Notes: generated from the letters alone by a model not told the origin. A stretch of 64,000 nt of DNA from Aplectana chamaeleonis (GCA_029168955.1 JAPDOI010001436.1:116802-180801), one strand, 5' to 3'. Numbered from the stretch's first letter, positions 11,461 to 22,645 are shown. Translations and numbers: made by a program.

Positions 11461-14400
11461 CAGGGCTGTGCGGAAATCATTTTCAAGATTTTCGGAAACG
11501 GAAGAAAAATGGCTGAAAATCGCCGGAAACGGAAATCCGGAAACGGAAACGGAAGTGAACTAAAAATTATAGTATGATTAAATGGTAGGCTTCTGTCGCT
11601 GCTCATGGCATGCAGATGTACTTCTGTAGCTTGTGATCTCAATCTATTCCCTCAAGCACCAGTGGGGCTACGGTCTAAAACTGCAAGCAAGCCGAGTACA
11701 AATAGATTTAAAGCATGAAAGGAAGACGTGCTGCTGCTGCAGGTTCTCCTAGTGAGCTGCAAACAAGTCTGCTTGAGCAACTTCTTTTCTAGAGTGCTGC
11801 TGATCTCTCTGATGTCGAGTTTCTACCTTCGACTGATTTTTCCAGTGCGATCGGTGTTCTACGACGGCTTCGGGTACATACATATGGCATTCACCATTGT
11901 TGAGAGAGCAAATGTCCGTTTGAGGCCGATCTCAGAAGGTGATCTGAAGTACTCGATTTTCCGAATATCAATTTTGGACGCTGAAAGGATGGTACTTGTT
12001 GCGCATCACGAGCAAATAATTATTCTAGTGGACCGAGATCATGCCTTTGTTGCGTACCTTCTGCGTTGGCAGCACGTGCTGCTGAAAACGAGGAGTTGGG
12101 GGCTATGGCGTGCAAATTCTATGGCGTTGAAGTATAACCCCGCGAGTGCGTGAGTAGGTAGAGAGACGAAGAGGAAAAGTTTCTACCTCTCTGGTCCCTC
12201 AATCGGGCGACTCGATTGTAACAAAGTATGGTACTGATGCATGAAAGGGTAATGATCAGCCAATAGTTCAGCGCTTCGAAAAAATTTTGATAAAGAGTTG
12301 TAGAAGCAAACTGTGATGAGATGAGACTGATAACCACGGTTCGACTGCAAGATAACACCACTTACCCGCGCAACAGTGCCTAAAGTATGCCTTCTGTAGC
12401 CGCCAAGGTCAAGCCCACGTTGGGATCGTCCTGTGCGTTGTTGGGGGGGGGGGGCGTATACCGTGTGACGGTTGGAAGGAGCGGGACACCGATCCAAGCG
12501 ATCAGGATTAGACTCACGCTGTGATGATAGCAGAGGTACCGCGGCTTTGTGCGCTGGGAAGGCGTGACCATTCACCTTGTAGTATACATTGGATCCGAAT
12601 CAAAAAAATTCGGATACTCGGATTTCGGATAACTCAAAAATCAAAGGTCGCGGATATCCGACTCAAACGGATAGATTCAAAATAGCAAGATCGGATAATC
12701 CGAGTCAATCGGATAGAGAGGCGAAACGGATAGTCGGATCTCGGATCAATCCGAAAATTACGTTTTTTCGGTGATTCCGATTTTGGATCACTCGGATTTT
12801 GACCTTTTTTCGGTGAGTCGGAATCCGAATATCCGAGTCGGATATCCGGTCGGATACAAGGTAGTATAATTCAAAAAGTTTATCGAAAATTGATAGTCTG
12901 GTGAAAATCCTCAAAGAAAGAGATTTTTATACCTTTTTATGATAAACAAACTCATTGATAATCATCTTTATCGCGAAATCTTTGCAAACCAAACAGATGC
13001 TATCACCTTTCACAATCTCTTCAAAGTGAAAGTAATGTTAAAGCATTTGTCTAAAAGAGTATCGATCCTTCACATCGAATTCGTAAATACCCGTGAGTTA
13101 CTGTCTAATCCACTTAACAAAGGATTGCTCGTTCGATCAATACACATGGTTTTGGTAGGCAATCAGACCCTCAATGCGCCATAAGGGTATGGTATATTTC
13201 TGGGACACACTGTCGCGTCGCTCTGTACAGCGACAGCGACCGCCGGTCGCGGAGCTTCTACCCTTTTAACCTGTCACTATCGCAGTGCGTTGCAAGCTCC
13301 GGCCGCGACAGGCTTCGGCCCATTCGCAGTATGTCGGCCCTCCGCGTCACGTCGCTGCGACAGACGCGCGATAATCGTGCCTACGACGACCGATGCCGTT
13401 GTTACGATGCAGGTCCCGCAGTGCTAGATTGCATGCCTGTCGGTCATGACAGCGGCAAACTATACCATAACCCTAAGAGCCTTTCAGAGTGGCGTCGCAG
13501 CAAAACTCGCTTTCGCGGTGACGGTGTGAGTGATGTGGGGGTGCTACGCAGCGCAAACTGTGCCGTGCGAGGAGGCGACCGCGCTTTCAGAGTGCACGAG
13601 CTAGCAGCGACGGCAGCAACGTCGCGCGGTGGAAATGATTTGGACCATTTTTGTCTCTGCCGTCCCGCCTTGGTTTCTTTCTATTTGTTGATGTTACTTT
13701 GGTACTACCTGTCCATAAACTCTCTATAAAAATAATTATTTCCCCTATTTCACTGTTTTCTCCAATCGAACAAACGGACAAAAGTCGCACAGACAACTCA
13801 AACCAAGAGAATCAATGCTAATTATGCGCAAAATCTGCGCTGATGATGCGCAGAAAATGCGGCGTAAATTTTACGATGCGCGCCAATTGGATGTCTGCAG
13901 TGTACAGTCTATAAAAGGGCAAAATTCACTTGGTTCCTACGCGTGCTGGTGTGGATCGGAGGTTAAAGAAAGTGAGAGAGCGTAGGGCACACGGAGGCCG
14001 AGGCGTCTCGCGCGCCGCTCGCGCCTCGAATGATGTGAATTACGACGTTTTATAGAGGGTAACTACGCACCTGTATGGCTACTGTAGAATGGAATGTCGA
14101 GTCGTGACATAAGATACGCTTGTTTGAGTCACAGGACATGCCGAATCTACCAATATCCGACTCATTATCCGATCCGAATCATGACATTTTTCGGATATTC
14201 GGTATCCGAATCATTATCCGACTCATGGCACATTTCGGTGATTCAGATTTTGAATCAAACGGATTTTGGCGTTTTTTCGGTGGATCGGATTTTGGATCAT
14301 TCGGATTTTGACTTTTTTCGGTGAATCGGATTCTGGATCATTCGGATATTGACACTTTTTCGGTGATTCGGATTTTGGATCATTCGGATTTTGACGTTTT

Positions 14401-14610
14401 TTCGGTGAATCGGATTTTGATTCATGAAAATCTCGGTTCATTCGGATGGATATCCGAAAATGAGTGAGTCGGATCCAATGTATACCTTGTAGTACTATTT
14501 TCTTCCGTTTCCGGGCCCAAAACTCGGAAACGGAAACGGAACGGAACAGCTCAAAAAGTACCGGAAATACGGAAACGGAATCGGAAACGGAACAGTTCCG
14601 CACAGCCCTG
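11461..14610. mobile_element. hAT-like element (CAGGGCTGTGCGGAA ends)
   Basis: The left end is CAGGGCTGTGCGGAA and the right end TTCCGCACAGCCCTG, a perfect 15-bp inverted pair. GTGACCCC lies outside both ends (11,453-11,460 and 14,611-14,618), a perfect 8-bp target duplication. CGGAAACGGAAA words cluster inside both ends (11,495-11,550 and 14,520-14,595) in opposite orientations, as expected for transposase-binding subterminal repeats. It is 3,150 bp long, of which 1,902 bp is a second nested element, leaving about 1.24 kb of its own. The frame at 11,728-12,153 (141 codons, hydrophobic N-terminus) lies in that part but resembles nothing I know. Confidence 0.85.
12583..14484. mobile_element. 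Nested hAT-like element (TATACATTGGATCCGA ends)
   Basis: The perfect inverted ends are TATACATTGGATCCGA and TCGGATCCAATGTATA. CCTTGTAG is duplicated on both sides (12,575-12,582 and 14,485-14,492). It sits inside the 11,461-14,610 element, which sits inside the 9,409-17,595 element. CGGAT/ATCCG words are repeated next to both ends (12,600-12,860 and 14,150-14,470), with TTTTTCGGTGATTCGGATTT blocks on the right. The interior (about 12,870-14,080) includes GC-rich stretches near 13,200-13,650. No transposase frame is seen. Confidence 0.85.
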
Positions 14611-15175
14611 GTGACCCCGAACCGCTCTCTGGAAGACCGTGCCAACGATACATTTGACCGCGGGGACGCTGCAGGCCGTGGGAAGAAACGGCAGTGCGGT
14701 CGATCGCAGCGGAGATCGCCCTATAGTACTGATCAGGACAGGGTGGATCGATCAAGGCGAGAATCTTCCACCCTTTTTCCCGCATTCTCGGCGAGAATTT
14801 CCTTAGTTCTTGAAGGTGACGTAGCTAAAATTCCACCAACTGGGGCTGATATGTCCGTAGTTTATGTAAATTCTCGCGATAAAATTAGACGAGATACCTC
14901 CAAAGCCCCGGGAATCTAATGTACTCGTGTGAGGCATTTCGCGACCCGTCGGCAGAGAGCAGATTCTCCCGGGAATAATTATTTCTAGCAACTTTTTGAA
15001 ACTTCTATGTTTTTACGTTTTTCCCAAATTGTAGAGGCTCTTTTCTCCACGGTAGTAGAACTCTGAATATGTGACATTTCATAGGAAATCAAAATGTGAT
15101 AGGCTCTCTACCGCAATAATCAACTTCAAAAACAAAGTTAGGTATAGAATCAACCTAATTTCTTTACAAGAAAAT

Positions 15176-15768
15176 CGGACAGCTCTGAGGCCCCCGTCAT
15201 AGTCGGTGGATCTACTGAGTCCCACCGGGTCGATACGCATCGAATTCGTGGAAGACGGGTGCAAAAAATCAACCCACTGAGTCCGACTGCGACCGTCTGA
15301 TGCCCACCGCAATCCCCCCGGTCGATACTGATATTTCTCATGCGTACAAGGGCGGGGCCAATGCACCGACTGAGTCCCACTGAGTCCCGCCGAAATCATC
15401 CTTACCCCACCCGGTCGATATAGGTGTTTTTCACGTGATTTGGGTGCATTTTTTTCGGCCGACTGCGACCTGCCGAGTCCCGCCGCATCTCGACTCTCGC
15501 CGTCTGCGCTCTGTCCCACGTACTGCTGATACGGAAATCAGATTCAGACATGTTGAAAACAAGAAAGATCAGCCACCAAACACGTTTCGATTCACAGCTG
15601 AAGTGATAATCAGTCACTATCAATTGCGTGTTTCCCAGAGGAGTTGGTTGCCGCTGGGAGCAACCGGACTCAGTGGGACTCAGCAGGTTTTTCCACCCCG
15701 GACTCATTCGGACTCAGTCGGACTCAGCAGGTTTTTCGACGAAGTCTGACCGGGGCCTCACTGATCGG
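15176..15768. mobile_element. Probable DNA element with GGACTCAG subterminal repeats
   Basis: The approximate inverted ends are CTGAGGCCCCCGTCA on the left and TGACCGGGGCCTCA on the right. Between them, GACTGAGTCC/GGACTCAG words recur at 15,223, 15,274, 15,370 and 15,665-15,735, with TCAGCAGGTTTTTC twice at the right. No clean target duplication is visible and the ends are approximate. The minus-strand frame of 146 codons here reads through the repeats and is not considered a gene. Confidence 0.5.
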
Positions 15769-15781
15769 CGAACGTAAGGTG

Positions 15782-16058
15782 CGTCCGAATGAGATTGGCG
15801 GCCCTTGCGGCCGGCGTGTTGGCAGGCGGCCGTCGCGTTTGTCGCTCTCGGACGGGCATGCGAAAAGTCCCCACCGCCATCGACTACGAACGGGGCCGGC
15901 ACCGGCTGGCAGCAAGCACTGCGCCGATCAATCTGCTCTGCAGACGGTGGGAGAGGGGAGGGCCGTCCTTGGAATCCAACACTCGTCCGAGGGCGGCACA
16001 TGCGACGGCCGCCTGCCAAGCATGCCGGCCGCGTGGGCCGCCATTACCATTTGGACAT
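15782..16058. mobile_element. GC-rich foldback MITE
   Basis: The left arm (15,786-15,863, containing GGCCGGCGTGTTGGCAGGCG and GCTCTCGGACGGG) is the imperfect complement of the right arm (15,978-16,056, containing CGGCCGCCTGCCAAGCATGC). The ends read GTCCGAATG and CATTTGGAC. No target duplication is obvious. Frames of about 100 codons on both strands are by-products of the hairpin. Confidence 0.65.
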
Positions 16059-17138
16059 ACTTTATTCATTGCGAAGTGCCCTTTTCACATCTAAATGGAA
16101 GAATATAGCACGCTAGCAGCATATAGCTACGGAAACTCCGCCAGATATAAGCTCTTACCACGAAACCTGTGGCAAATACTATAAGGCACGCCTAAACATC
16201 CACCAAGCAGTCATACTCAGGCATGGGAGCGGTTATTCCGCGGGGAATGTCGGTTGCCCCTCCTGGTCATCCAGCGTGTAACCGATATTGTTCCTCCGTA
16301 CAACCGCACAGACTCATGGGCGGTTACTCGGCGGGGGAACGTTGGTTGATCGGCTGGGGCATCTGCTGGACAACCGATCTTCCACCGCCATTCAACCAAT
16401 ATCACACCGCGGTACAACCGAACCAAATTTCCGGTCACGCGCTTTCCAATACATCCTGGGTATTCCCGGGTCCGCAGAGGACCCAGGGAAATCCTATTGG
16501 CGTCCCCACAAAGAGGTGATCCCACGGTCCACGGTGGGGTGCACCTACTGCGGACCATGGGGAGATGACCTAAAGTTGGGTACCACCCCCGAGCCCTGGG
16601 GAGCCCCCTCCCTCGGCGACAAAAATTATCCTCCGGTATCCGGTGGATCTTCCGGAAGGTGACTCGAGGTCACCTTCCAGGTCCAGCTCCGAAAAGCTGA
16701 CTGAGGCTCACGGTGAGATGAGGAGCCTTTTATACCCCTATCAATGTTAATACTTTTGTCTAAACATGTTTATGCCGGAGCACCCATCCTTTTGGTCCGA
16801 GTTGCGGAACGTGTCACATATTTGACGGTAGAGCACGTCCCCGCCGTTGCACCGTCAACCCCTTTTCCACCGCCAAATAACCGTCTCCGTGAATTGAATT
16901 TCTCTCTATCTGCGCTACAACCGGGAATTCGACTCCTCCCCATTTTGGCTCCCGCCGTCGCACCGACACAAGCCTTTTTACCCCGCTGAACAACCGTCAG
17001 CGTGTCTGAGTATCGGTCTGATTTTGGTTTGAAAAGTGATGCTTTAATCTGTCAGAACGCCCGCGAGTGGATGAGTGAGAAATCGACGTGTTTTCATGTG
17101 AAAAAAACAGTTACTTGCACTTCAATTATTTTCATAGT
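16059..17138. other. Composite interior, no gene recognised
   Basis: Moderately GC-rich sequence with many CCG/CGG words such as ACAACCG. It includes a hairpin GGAAGGTGAC-TCGAG-GTCACCTTCC at 16,655-16,679 followed by TTTTATACCCC at about 16,730. No frame is convincing. Confidence 0.5.
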
Positions 17139-17575
17139 AGGATGAAAAAGTCGACTTTTTATTCGAAAAGTCGAATATTCGGAAAAGTCTCATATCCGAC
17201 TACTGTCGAAAAGTCGAATATTCGAAAAAGGGCGATATCCGACTACAGTCGAAAAGTCGAATATTCGAAAAAGTGCGATATCCGACTATAGTCGAAAAGT
17301 CGAATATTCGAAAAAGTGCGATATCCGACTACAGTCGAAAAGTCGAATATTCGAAAAAGTGCGATATCCGACTATAGTCGAAAAGTCGAATATTCGAAAA
17401 AGTACGATATCCGACTATAGTCGAAAAGTCGAATATTCGAAAAAGGGTGATATCCGACTACAGTCGAAAAGTCGAATATTCGAAAAAGTACGATATCCGA
17501 CTAAAGTCGAAAAGTCGAATATTCGAAAAAGGGCGATATCCGACTATAGTCTAAAAGTCGGATATTCGAAATGAA
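17139..17575 (+). repeat. 43-bp tandem array, right
   Basis: About ten copies of the same 43-bp unit as at 9,440-9,830, in the same orientation and with the same leading AAAAAGTCGACTTTTTATTCG. It ends 20 bp before the right TIR of the composite element. Confidence 0.93.
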
Positions 17576-17603
17576 TTTCATTTGGAACAAGTATAATGTA
17601 CGC

Positions 17604-19070
17604 TCTCATATAATTACCGCTAGGTGTGACATTTGTGCGCTTAGAAAACGATTCATTGTGGAAAAATTGATTTTTTGTTGGTAGGGGTTTTTTTATCCCG
17701 AAAGATGAGATAACCTAGAAAAGAATACTCCCTATTCAGAATACTAACCGCGAGTGAATTCCGAAAGTATATGGCTTACTTCTAGAACGTGTGATAGAAA
17801 GCGAAGCATGGCCAAAAGATTTGTTTTTACGAACTGCTAGGTTAGGAAGCTTAAAATTGCGGCTGTATGCATGTTTTCAAACAAAATATTGTAACCAAAA
17901 AGTTTTGAGTGTTGTGATTAATCAGAAATGGTTTACTTTTTGAAATTGAATTGAGGGTGATTTTTGAAATTCCACATCCGAGATCCACGAACTGAAAATA
18001 AATAGGTAGTGGTATAACTGAGGAGAGCGAAATTCACACAGTTCCTTTCTTTTCTCAAATTTAATTTTGTAGTGGGTTTGTGGATATCAAATACAAGGCA
18101 GAAAAAATTCCAAAAGTATTTATGAAAACTGCTGCTATGTCAAAGTGTAGATTCAAACTGTGTTGGCTTTGGATTATCTCAGAGAATTGTAGAAGAGAGT
18201 GATCATTGAGAGGAGAAAGAATAGGATCAAGGAGATATAGCAAGTTGCCCCCTTCTCGAGTCCAGTGTTCCATAGTTTTTGAGCGATTATTGAAGAAACA
18301 TGAAGGTGAGGTCGTGTAGGACTGATCGTATGATTTGGCTGTTAATTATGCCACTAATATTGAAGTTTTTGATCCAAATAGTGATTTCGGTGAATTTGTT
18401 TTGTTTTTATTAATTTTTGTTTCCGGGTGAGTTGACCTAAAACTACGGCGCTTCACACAAAATTCGGTACGCTCATAGATTCGAATTACCTACGTGCAGA
18501 GTTGGAGCGTCCACCTGGCCAGGATTTCCGTCCCAATAATACTCGCAAAAAAACTAATACCCGTTGGGGAAGGACGAAAGAAAAAAAACAAGAAAATTAG
18601 AGTCCCCAGCCACCTAATTCCAATGCGCGCTAATATTCTTGAATTATACTTTTTTCTCTCTGCTGTTTACTGCGAGTTGGTGGCAATTTATGCGCTTACG
18701 AAAAACTAACGTAAAAAGTTTCTCAACCCGGTGTTGCGTGCACTTTATTTGCTGTGAATTTCATCAATTTTTTTTGAAGTAACGTGATGCGAGAAGGTTG
18801 GAGATGATCGGGACTTCCACGTCTGAAATGACCCAAAAGTTAAGGAAGAACTGAGTATTCCACGTCTGGAATAACTTTTCTTTTGAAGAAAAAAAAACGG
18901 TGGCGTAACTATCGAGATGATAAGAAAAAAAAGTTTCTGTTTTATTTAATCATTCGAATGGTCTGCACTTCAGATAAAGTGGCTACTCAAAAAATATCGT
19001 TTGGTTCTCCCCCCCCCCTTTTTTCCATATACTAGAATCCAACGGGAGTTAATCCGGGACCTCCATATAA
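17604..19070. other. No gene recognised
   Basis: AT-rich unique-looking sequence. The frames at 18,061-18,273 (minus) and 18,494-18,709 (plus) have no recognisable features. A CCACGTCTGRAAT word occurs twice (18,819 and 18,858). Confidence 0.5.
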
Positions 19071-20280
19071 ACGCCGGCGTTAAAGGCAGTGTCCACGATA
19101 AAAATCGCTTTCGAATTTTCACCAGAAAACGAAGGTTTAGAGTCCAACTGTTTGATCAGTGAAGAAAGAATCATGAGAAACGCTGCGAAACATCCAAAAT
19201 CAGCTCTTCTTTTTGAATGCCACATTTCAACGATGGATCGGTTGCGCGGGCATGGGCCTGAAGTAGACAGCGTGCAAATGCGCCCCAATGCTAAAACTCA
19301 GCCGCGCTCGCGCTCCAATGCTAATGTAGAAGCGGACCAAACTGTTCCTCGGAAAACTCGACCGCGAGCGGAAGGGCTAGCGCGAGCGGACTTCGGAGCC
19401 GTATGGAGCTCTTTTGGGCTCGTTTTCGTTCGTTCTTTCGACCCCAGGGCTCCAATGAGACCCTGAACTTTCGATTTGCGGCCAAAAACCGAGGACGAAA
19501 TCGATCGTGGACACTGCCTTTAACTATCCGGGTTTAGCCTGTTTATCCTTTAGTTTGAAGACGCTACTCAGTAGTGTGTCTGTCCCCCTTATGGCCAGTG
19601 ATCGCACACAAGGATACTAATCTATTTATTGGGGATAACTATTCTGTACATTACGTAGAAGAAATGGTAGAAACTATGAAGAGATTATAGATAGTAGGAG
19701 ATGGGGAGAACATACATTACGCCTAAAGAATCAACTATTAAGGAGTTAAAAACAAGGCTCCCAAGGAGCTGTAGAATCTTTAATACATGGAAGTGAGAGG
19801 GAGAAGAACCTTGATGTTTTCCATCCTTTCCTTTTATACCCTTCCAAGTATTGTTATTCCGATCATCGAGTATCGCTTATGTTCCTCTCTTCTTGACGAA
19901 TTGCAGCACCATTTCAAGGCCCTCGCGTATAGTTTGTTTTAGTCCTTTACTTCTTGGCATGTTGTGGCGCTGAATCCAAAAACCCTCGCGTATAGTTTGT
20001 TTTAGTTCTTCACTTCTTGGCATGTTGTGGCGCCGGTTCCGAAAACCCTCGCGTCCCATTTGTTTTTGCTCCTCCCTCCTTGGCGGATTGCAGCGACATT
20101 TTCGTAACGCTCGCCCGTCATTTGTTCTCGGGCTGGAGCTGTCATGTTTCACGGTGGGCGCTCGCTGCTCATGGTGAAGCGGCTGCTTTGATTAATGGCA
20201 ATGGAGTGTTGCTCCCTCTTGCTGGCTACGGTATGATAAGACCGCGTTGCAACTATTATCTTCTGCGTTACTTACAACAG
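19071..20280. repeat. Duplicated repeat, copy 2
   Basis: It is colinear with 6,467-7,460 but lacks the (TA)n block. It carries a TTAA MITE (19,084-19,519) near its left end. Around 19,915-20,010 it also has a 63-bp in-frame tandem duplication of the segment that reads HNMPRSEELKQTIREGF on the minus strand. The shared minus-strand frame is open from 20,152 to 19,877 here. Confidence 0.65.
19084..19519. mobile_element. TTAA-target MITE with in-window empty site
   Basis: The ends are AGGCAGTGTCCACGAT and ATCGTGGACACTGCCT. TTAA lies at 19,080-19,083 and 19,520-19,523. The paralogous repeat copy at 6,467 reads GGCGTTAACTATCC across the same site with a single TTAA, so it is the unoccupied form. 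This establishes TTAA duplication and piggyBac-like behaviour. The element is 436 bp long and non-coding. Confidence 0.92.
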
Positions 20281-21060
20281 TTTGCCTGACGACGTCGACC
20301 CACACGTTATAGGATGGGGCTGCGATGATCGCCGCACTGCGACGTCGGATGGCCGACGCTGCACTCCGGTTTTCAACGTCGGTTCGACATTTCTTCCTTG
20401 ACGGTGGGTGATCGATGCTATCATTTATTATCACTTCCTATCACAGGCCTGGTGTGCGCCGCGCGCGACGTCAAATAACATTGCTTGACGTCGGACGGCA
20501 AAAAACAATGAATGGGCTTCAACAATTTTTTTCTCTGCGGCGACCGAACGCATTGTCGCTCCCCAACCCCACCTCTTGCAGCATCCCCCCCTCGGTTAAA
20601 ATCATCCTTGGCAAGATTTTCCGTAGAGCGGCACGGGGTCAAACTCTACGACCAGCCATAGAGTGACAAGTAATCACTTGGTGAGATGACAGGGCCAACT
20701 CTAGGCGATCGACATCCCTGCGCTCCGCGGGCCCCCACCATTTTTGGGCGGTAGGCGTAGTCGGGTCCGTACCATTTGGCACCCAAAAAGGGTTTGCCGC
20801 CAGTACCAGTAGGCATTTATGGTGGGGAGAGAGATAATTGCACCCCGCCTCCCTACCTACGACAGATGGCCAACGCCGCGTTGCTGCGAATCGTCGGCAG
20901 ATCGACGACGGCAGATCGTCGACGCTGCGTCGCGGAGAAGACTGTCGCGCCGACGGCGATTGAGATTGAGATACGTCTCGAGCTGCTATCAGAAGCAATG
21001 AAGCTGAAACTTATCAAATGAACTTCAGCAGACCTGAGCTTCATTCTCAAGCTGTTAAAT
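20281..21060 (-). repeat. GC-rich spacer and uninterrupted copy of the 5'-edge repeat
   Basis: The part from about 20,750 to 21,060 is the reverse of 1-221 plus 503-560 and serves as the empty site for the CTGTGCTT MITE (GCCGCCAGTACCAGTAGGC). The part from 20,281 to 20,750 is GC-rich with several GACGTCG words and has no recognised gene. The minus-strand 119-codon frame contains the same FAATRRWPSVVGRE stretch as the first copy. Confidence 0.6.
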
Positions 21061-21154
21061 CTTGAAACTCCTTGTTTGAAACCTTGAAATTCACATAGAA
21101 AACTGAAATTTTTAGTTCCTTTGTTTACTGACCAGGTATGCAGTAGAAATGTGT

Positions 21155-21415
21155 CGCTGAGCTTCTACAAGGTTCTGAACTGGTCAGCTTCACGCAGAAG
21201 CTTAAATTTAAAAATTTAAATTTTCTTCCTGAAGACCAAAAATTTCAATTTTCAGGTTTTAAGACCAGTCATGAAGTTCATATGTATCGCCGAGCTCCTA
21301 CAAGGTTCTGAACTGGTGAGCTTCACGCAGAAGCTTAAATTTGAAAATTTAAATTTTCTTCCTTAGACCAAAAATTTCAATTTTCTGGTTTTAAGACCAC
21401 TCATGCATTTAGTCG
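21155..21415 (+). repeat. 133-bp direct duplication
   Basis: Two tandem copies, with matching GCTYCTACAAGGTTCTGAAC words at 21,161 and 21,294. Each contains GCTTCACGCAGAAGCTTAAA and a TTTAAATTTTC tract. It borders the 3' edge of the gag-like frame and separates it from any further retroelement sequence. Confidence 0.85.
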
Positions 21416-21425
21416 AAATAAGTTT

Positions 21426-21980
21426 TTACGCAATGCAGAAAACGTTTGGCTGCTTACGCTGGCACAAACCAGTATTACAGTGTTCCGAACGACTGCACTG
21501 TTTGCAGGGATCAACCAACGATTTTATCCTATCCACTAGTTGATCGTCATGCTCAGCTTGTTGTAGCAGCTCTACCTGGACAGCCGGCAAATCCTTAGAA
21601 GGTGTACTTCTCGCGGACTGCCGCAGATTCTCGACCTGCCTTAGTCTCCGCAATTCCGTTTGCATAATTTTGCACTGTTCGGCAATGGATGTTCCCACTT
21701 GTTGCACGAACCATTTAGCCACCCTTTTTCGACGGGCTCGGATCTTCTGGGGTTCTTCCACAACATTCTCAGGGACACCATTTATGATTGTGATGCATCC
21801 ATCCATTGTAGTACTGCACTGTCTCACCAGTTCCGTGTACTGATTCACTATGTTGCCGACCTTCTCTTGAAGGTGGTTCTTCGCCTCCGTGGCGGATAGT
21901 TGCTGTAACATGGCGGGCTGGCCAACCGTAGAGCGGCTCATTCCGATGTAGTTTTCCTCAGCTTTACTGCTGGCAGACAT
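21426..21980 (-). pseudogene. gag-like frame of a BEL/Pao-type LTR element
   Basis: The 184-codon minus-strand frame starts MSASSKAEENYIGMSRS. It is rich in charged helix (MQTELRRLRQVENLRQ, a coiled-coil-like stretch) and ends with a Cys-containing tail (PCKQCSRSEHCNTGLC). It lies downstream of a primer-binding site and an LTR-like segment on the same strand, the position expected for Gag. No protease, reverse transcriptase or integrase follows, so the element is truncated after the N-terminal part of Gag. BEL/Pao is the most likely class for a nematode element of this layout, but the protein itself has no signature I can cite. The same frame could belong to an unrelated gene. Confidence 0.5.
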
Positions 21981-22298
21981 CGGTTCTTGCAGACGCTAAC
22001 CGTCTTTCAGGTTAGACTTCGGCCACGAGACACAGCCTCAATCAATACGCAGTCGAGCTCCGGAACGTGGCCAACGCCACGACAAAGTATCCCCAACACT
22101 TCGCAGAGATCGATCGACACGCACGCACAACACGCCGGTTCGAGAGACACGTATGTATCTCCGACACCACAGCGTACGGCAGTACACACGCCGTTCGCTC
22201 CGCGAAGTAGAGGTTACCCTGCTTCCTTTACAGGAGCAGGACTACACGCCGTAGCCGCTTGAAAGCGGTTTAACGGCGGATGGCTGGTCCTCTTCTTC

Positions 22299-22317
22299 GA
22301 TCCCGGTTCGACCCCCA
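22299..22317 (-). promoter_or_regulatory. Primer-binding site, tRNA-Pro-like
   Basis: Read on the minus strand, TGGGGGTCGAACCGGGATC begins two bases after the LTR-like segment. Its complement has the layout of a tRNA 3' end: T-stem CCCGG, acceptor strand TTCGACC, a discriminator C, then CCA. It resembles the retroviral tRNA-Pro primer site (which also starts TGGGGG) and nematode tRNA-Pro acceptors. The tRNA identity is inferred. Confidence 0.6.
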
Positions 22318-22319
22318 AA

Positions 22320-22645
22320 TCACGTCGACTGGTGGTTTTTGATGTTTATTGGGAGAGTAGTCTCTCCAAACCGACCAGTTATGACAATGAATCCTGTACA
22401 ACAGAACGCCTCGCCTTAAAAAGGCAGAGGGCGGGGTCATTCGATAGAAGCATGCACTGCGACGAGATAGTACAGCGACAGGCAGAGGGTGGCGAGGGAG
22501 GCGAGAGTGCTTTCCTCGCGTCCCTGCCTCTACGCCGATTGATCGACGAAATAACAGCTAACCAAGTGACAAACCGAAATAGGCTAGGAGGAAACTAAAT
22601 GGAGAATGAACACGGATAACTGCCAAAATTACCAATGTTAACAAA
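22320..22645 (-). mobile_element. 5' LTR of the BEL/Pao-like element
   Basis: On the minus strand this segment of about 325 bp starts TGTTAACATTGG. It contains a TATA-like CTTTTTAAGGCG and a polyadenylation signal CAATAAACATC (22,341-22,351), and it ends just before the primer-binding site. No second LTR is found in the window, so the boundary at 22,645 and the ending are approximate. Confidence 0.5.

Larger units (their letters stand above)
9409..17595. mobile_element. 8.2-kb hAT-like composite element
   Basis: The outer ends are inverted (TATACTTGTTCC on the left, GGAACAAGTATA on the right) and ATGTACGC flanks both ends perfectly (9,401-9,408 and 17,596-17,603). An 8-bp duplication is what hAT transposases leave. 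Immediately inside each end is an array of the same 43-bp unit, in direct rather than inverted orientation. Between the arrays lie a TTAA MITE, a hAT MITE, a 3.15-kb hAT-like element with a further one inside it, a GGACTCAG-repeat element and a foldback. No transposase frame is visible, so it must be mobilised in trans or be dead. An alternative is two neighbouring MITEs merged by recombination. Confidence 0.7.

Noticed and set aside
15079..16116. Several frames of 100-154 codons on both strands
   Set aside because: They read through GGACTCAG repeats and a GC-rich foldback, which lack stops by composition.
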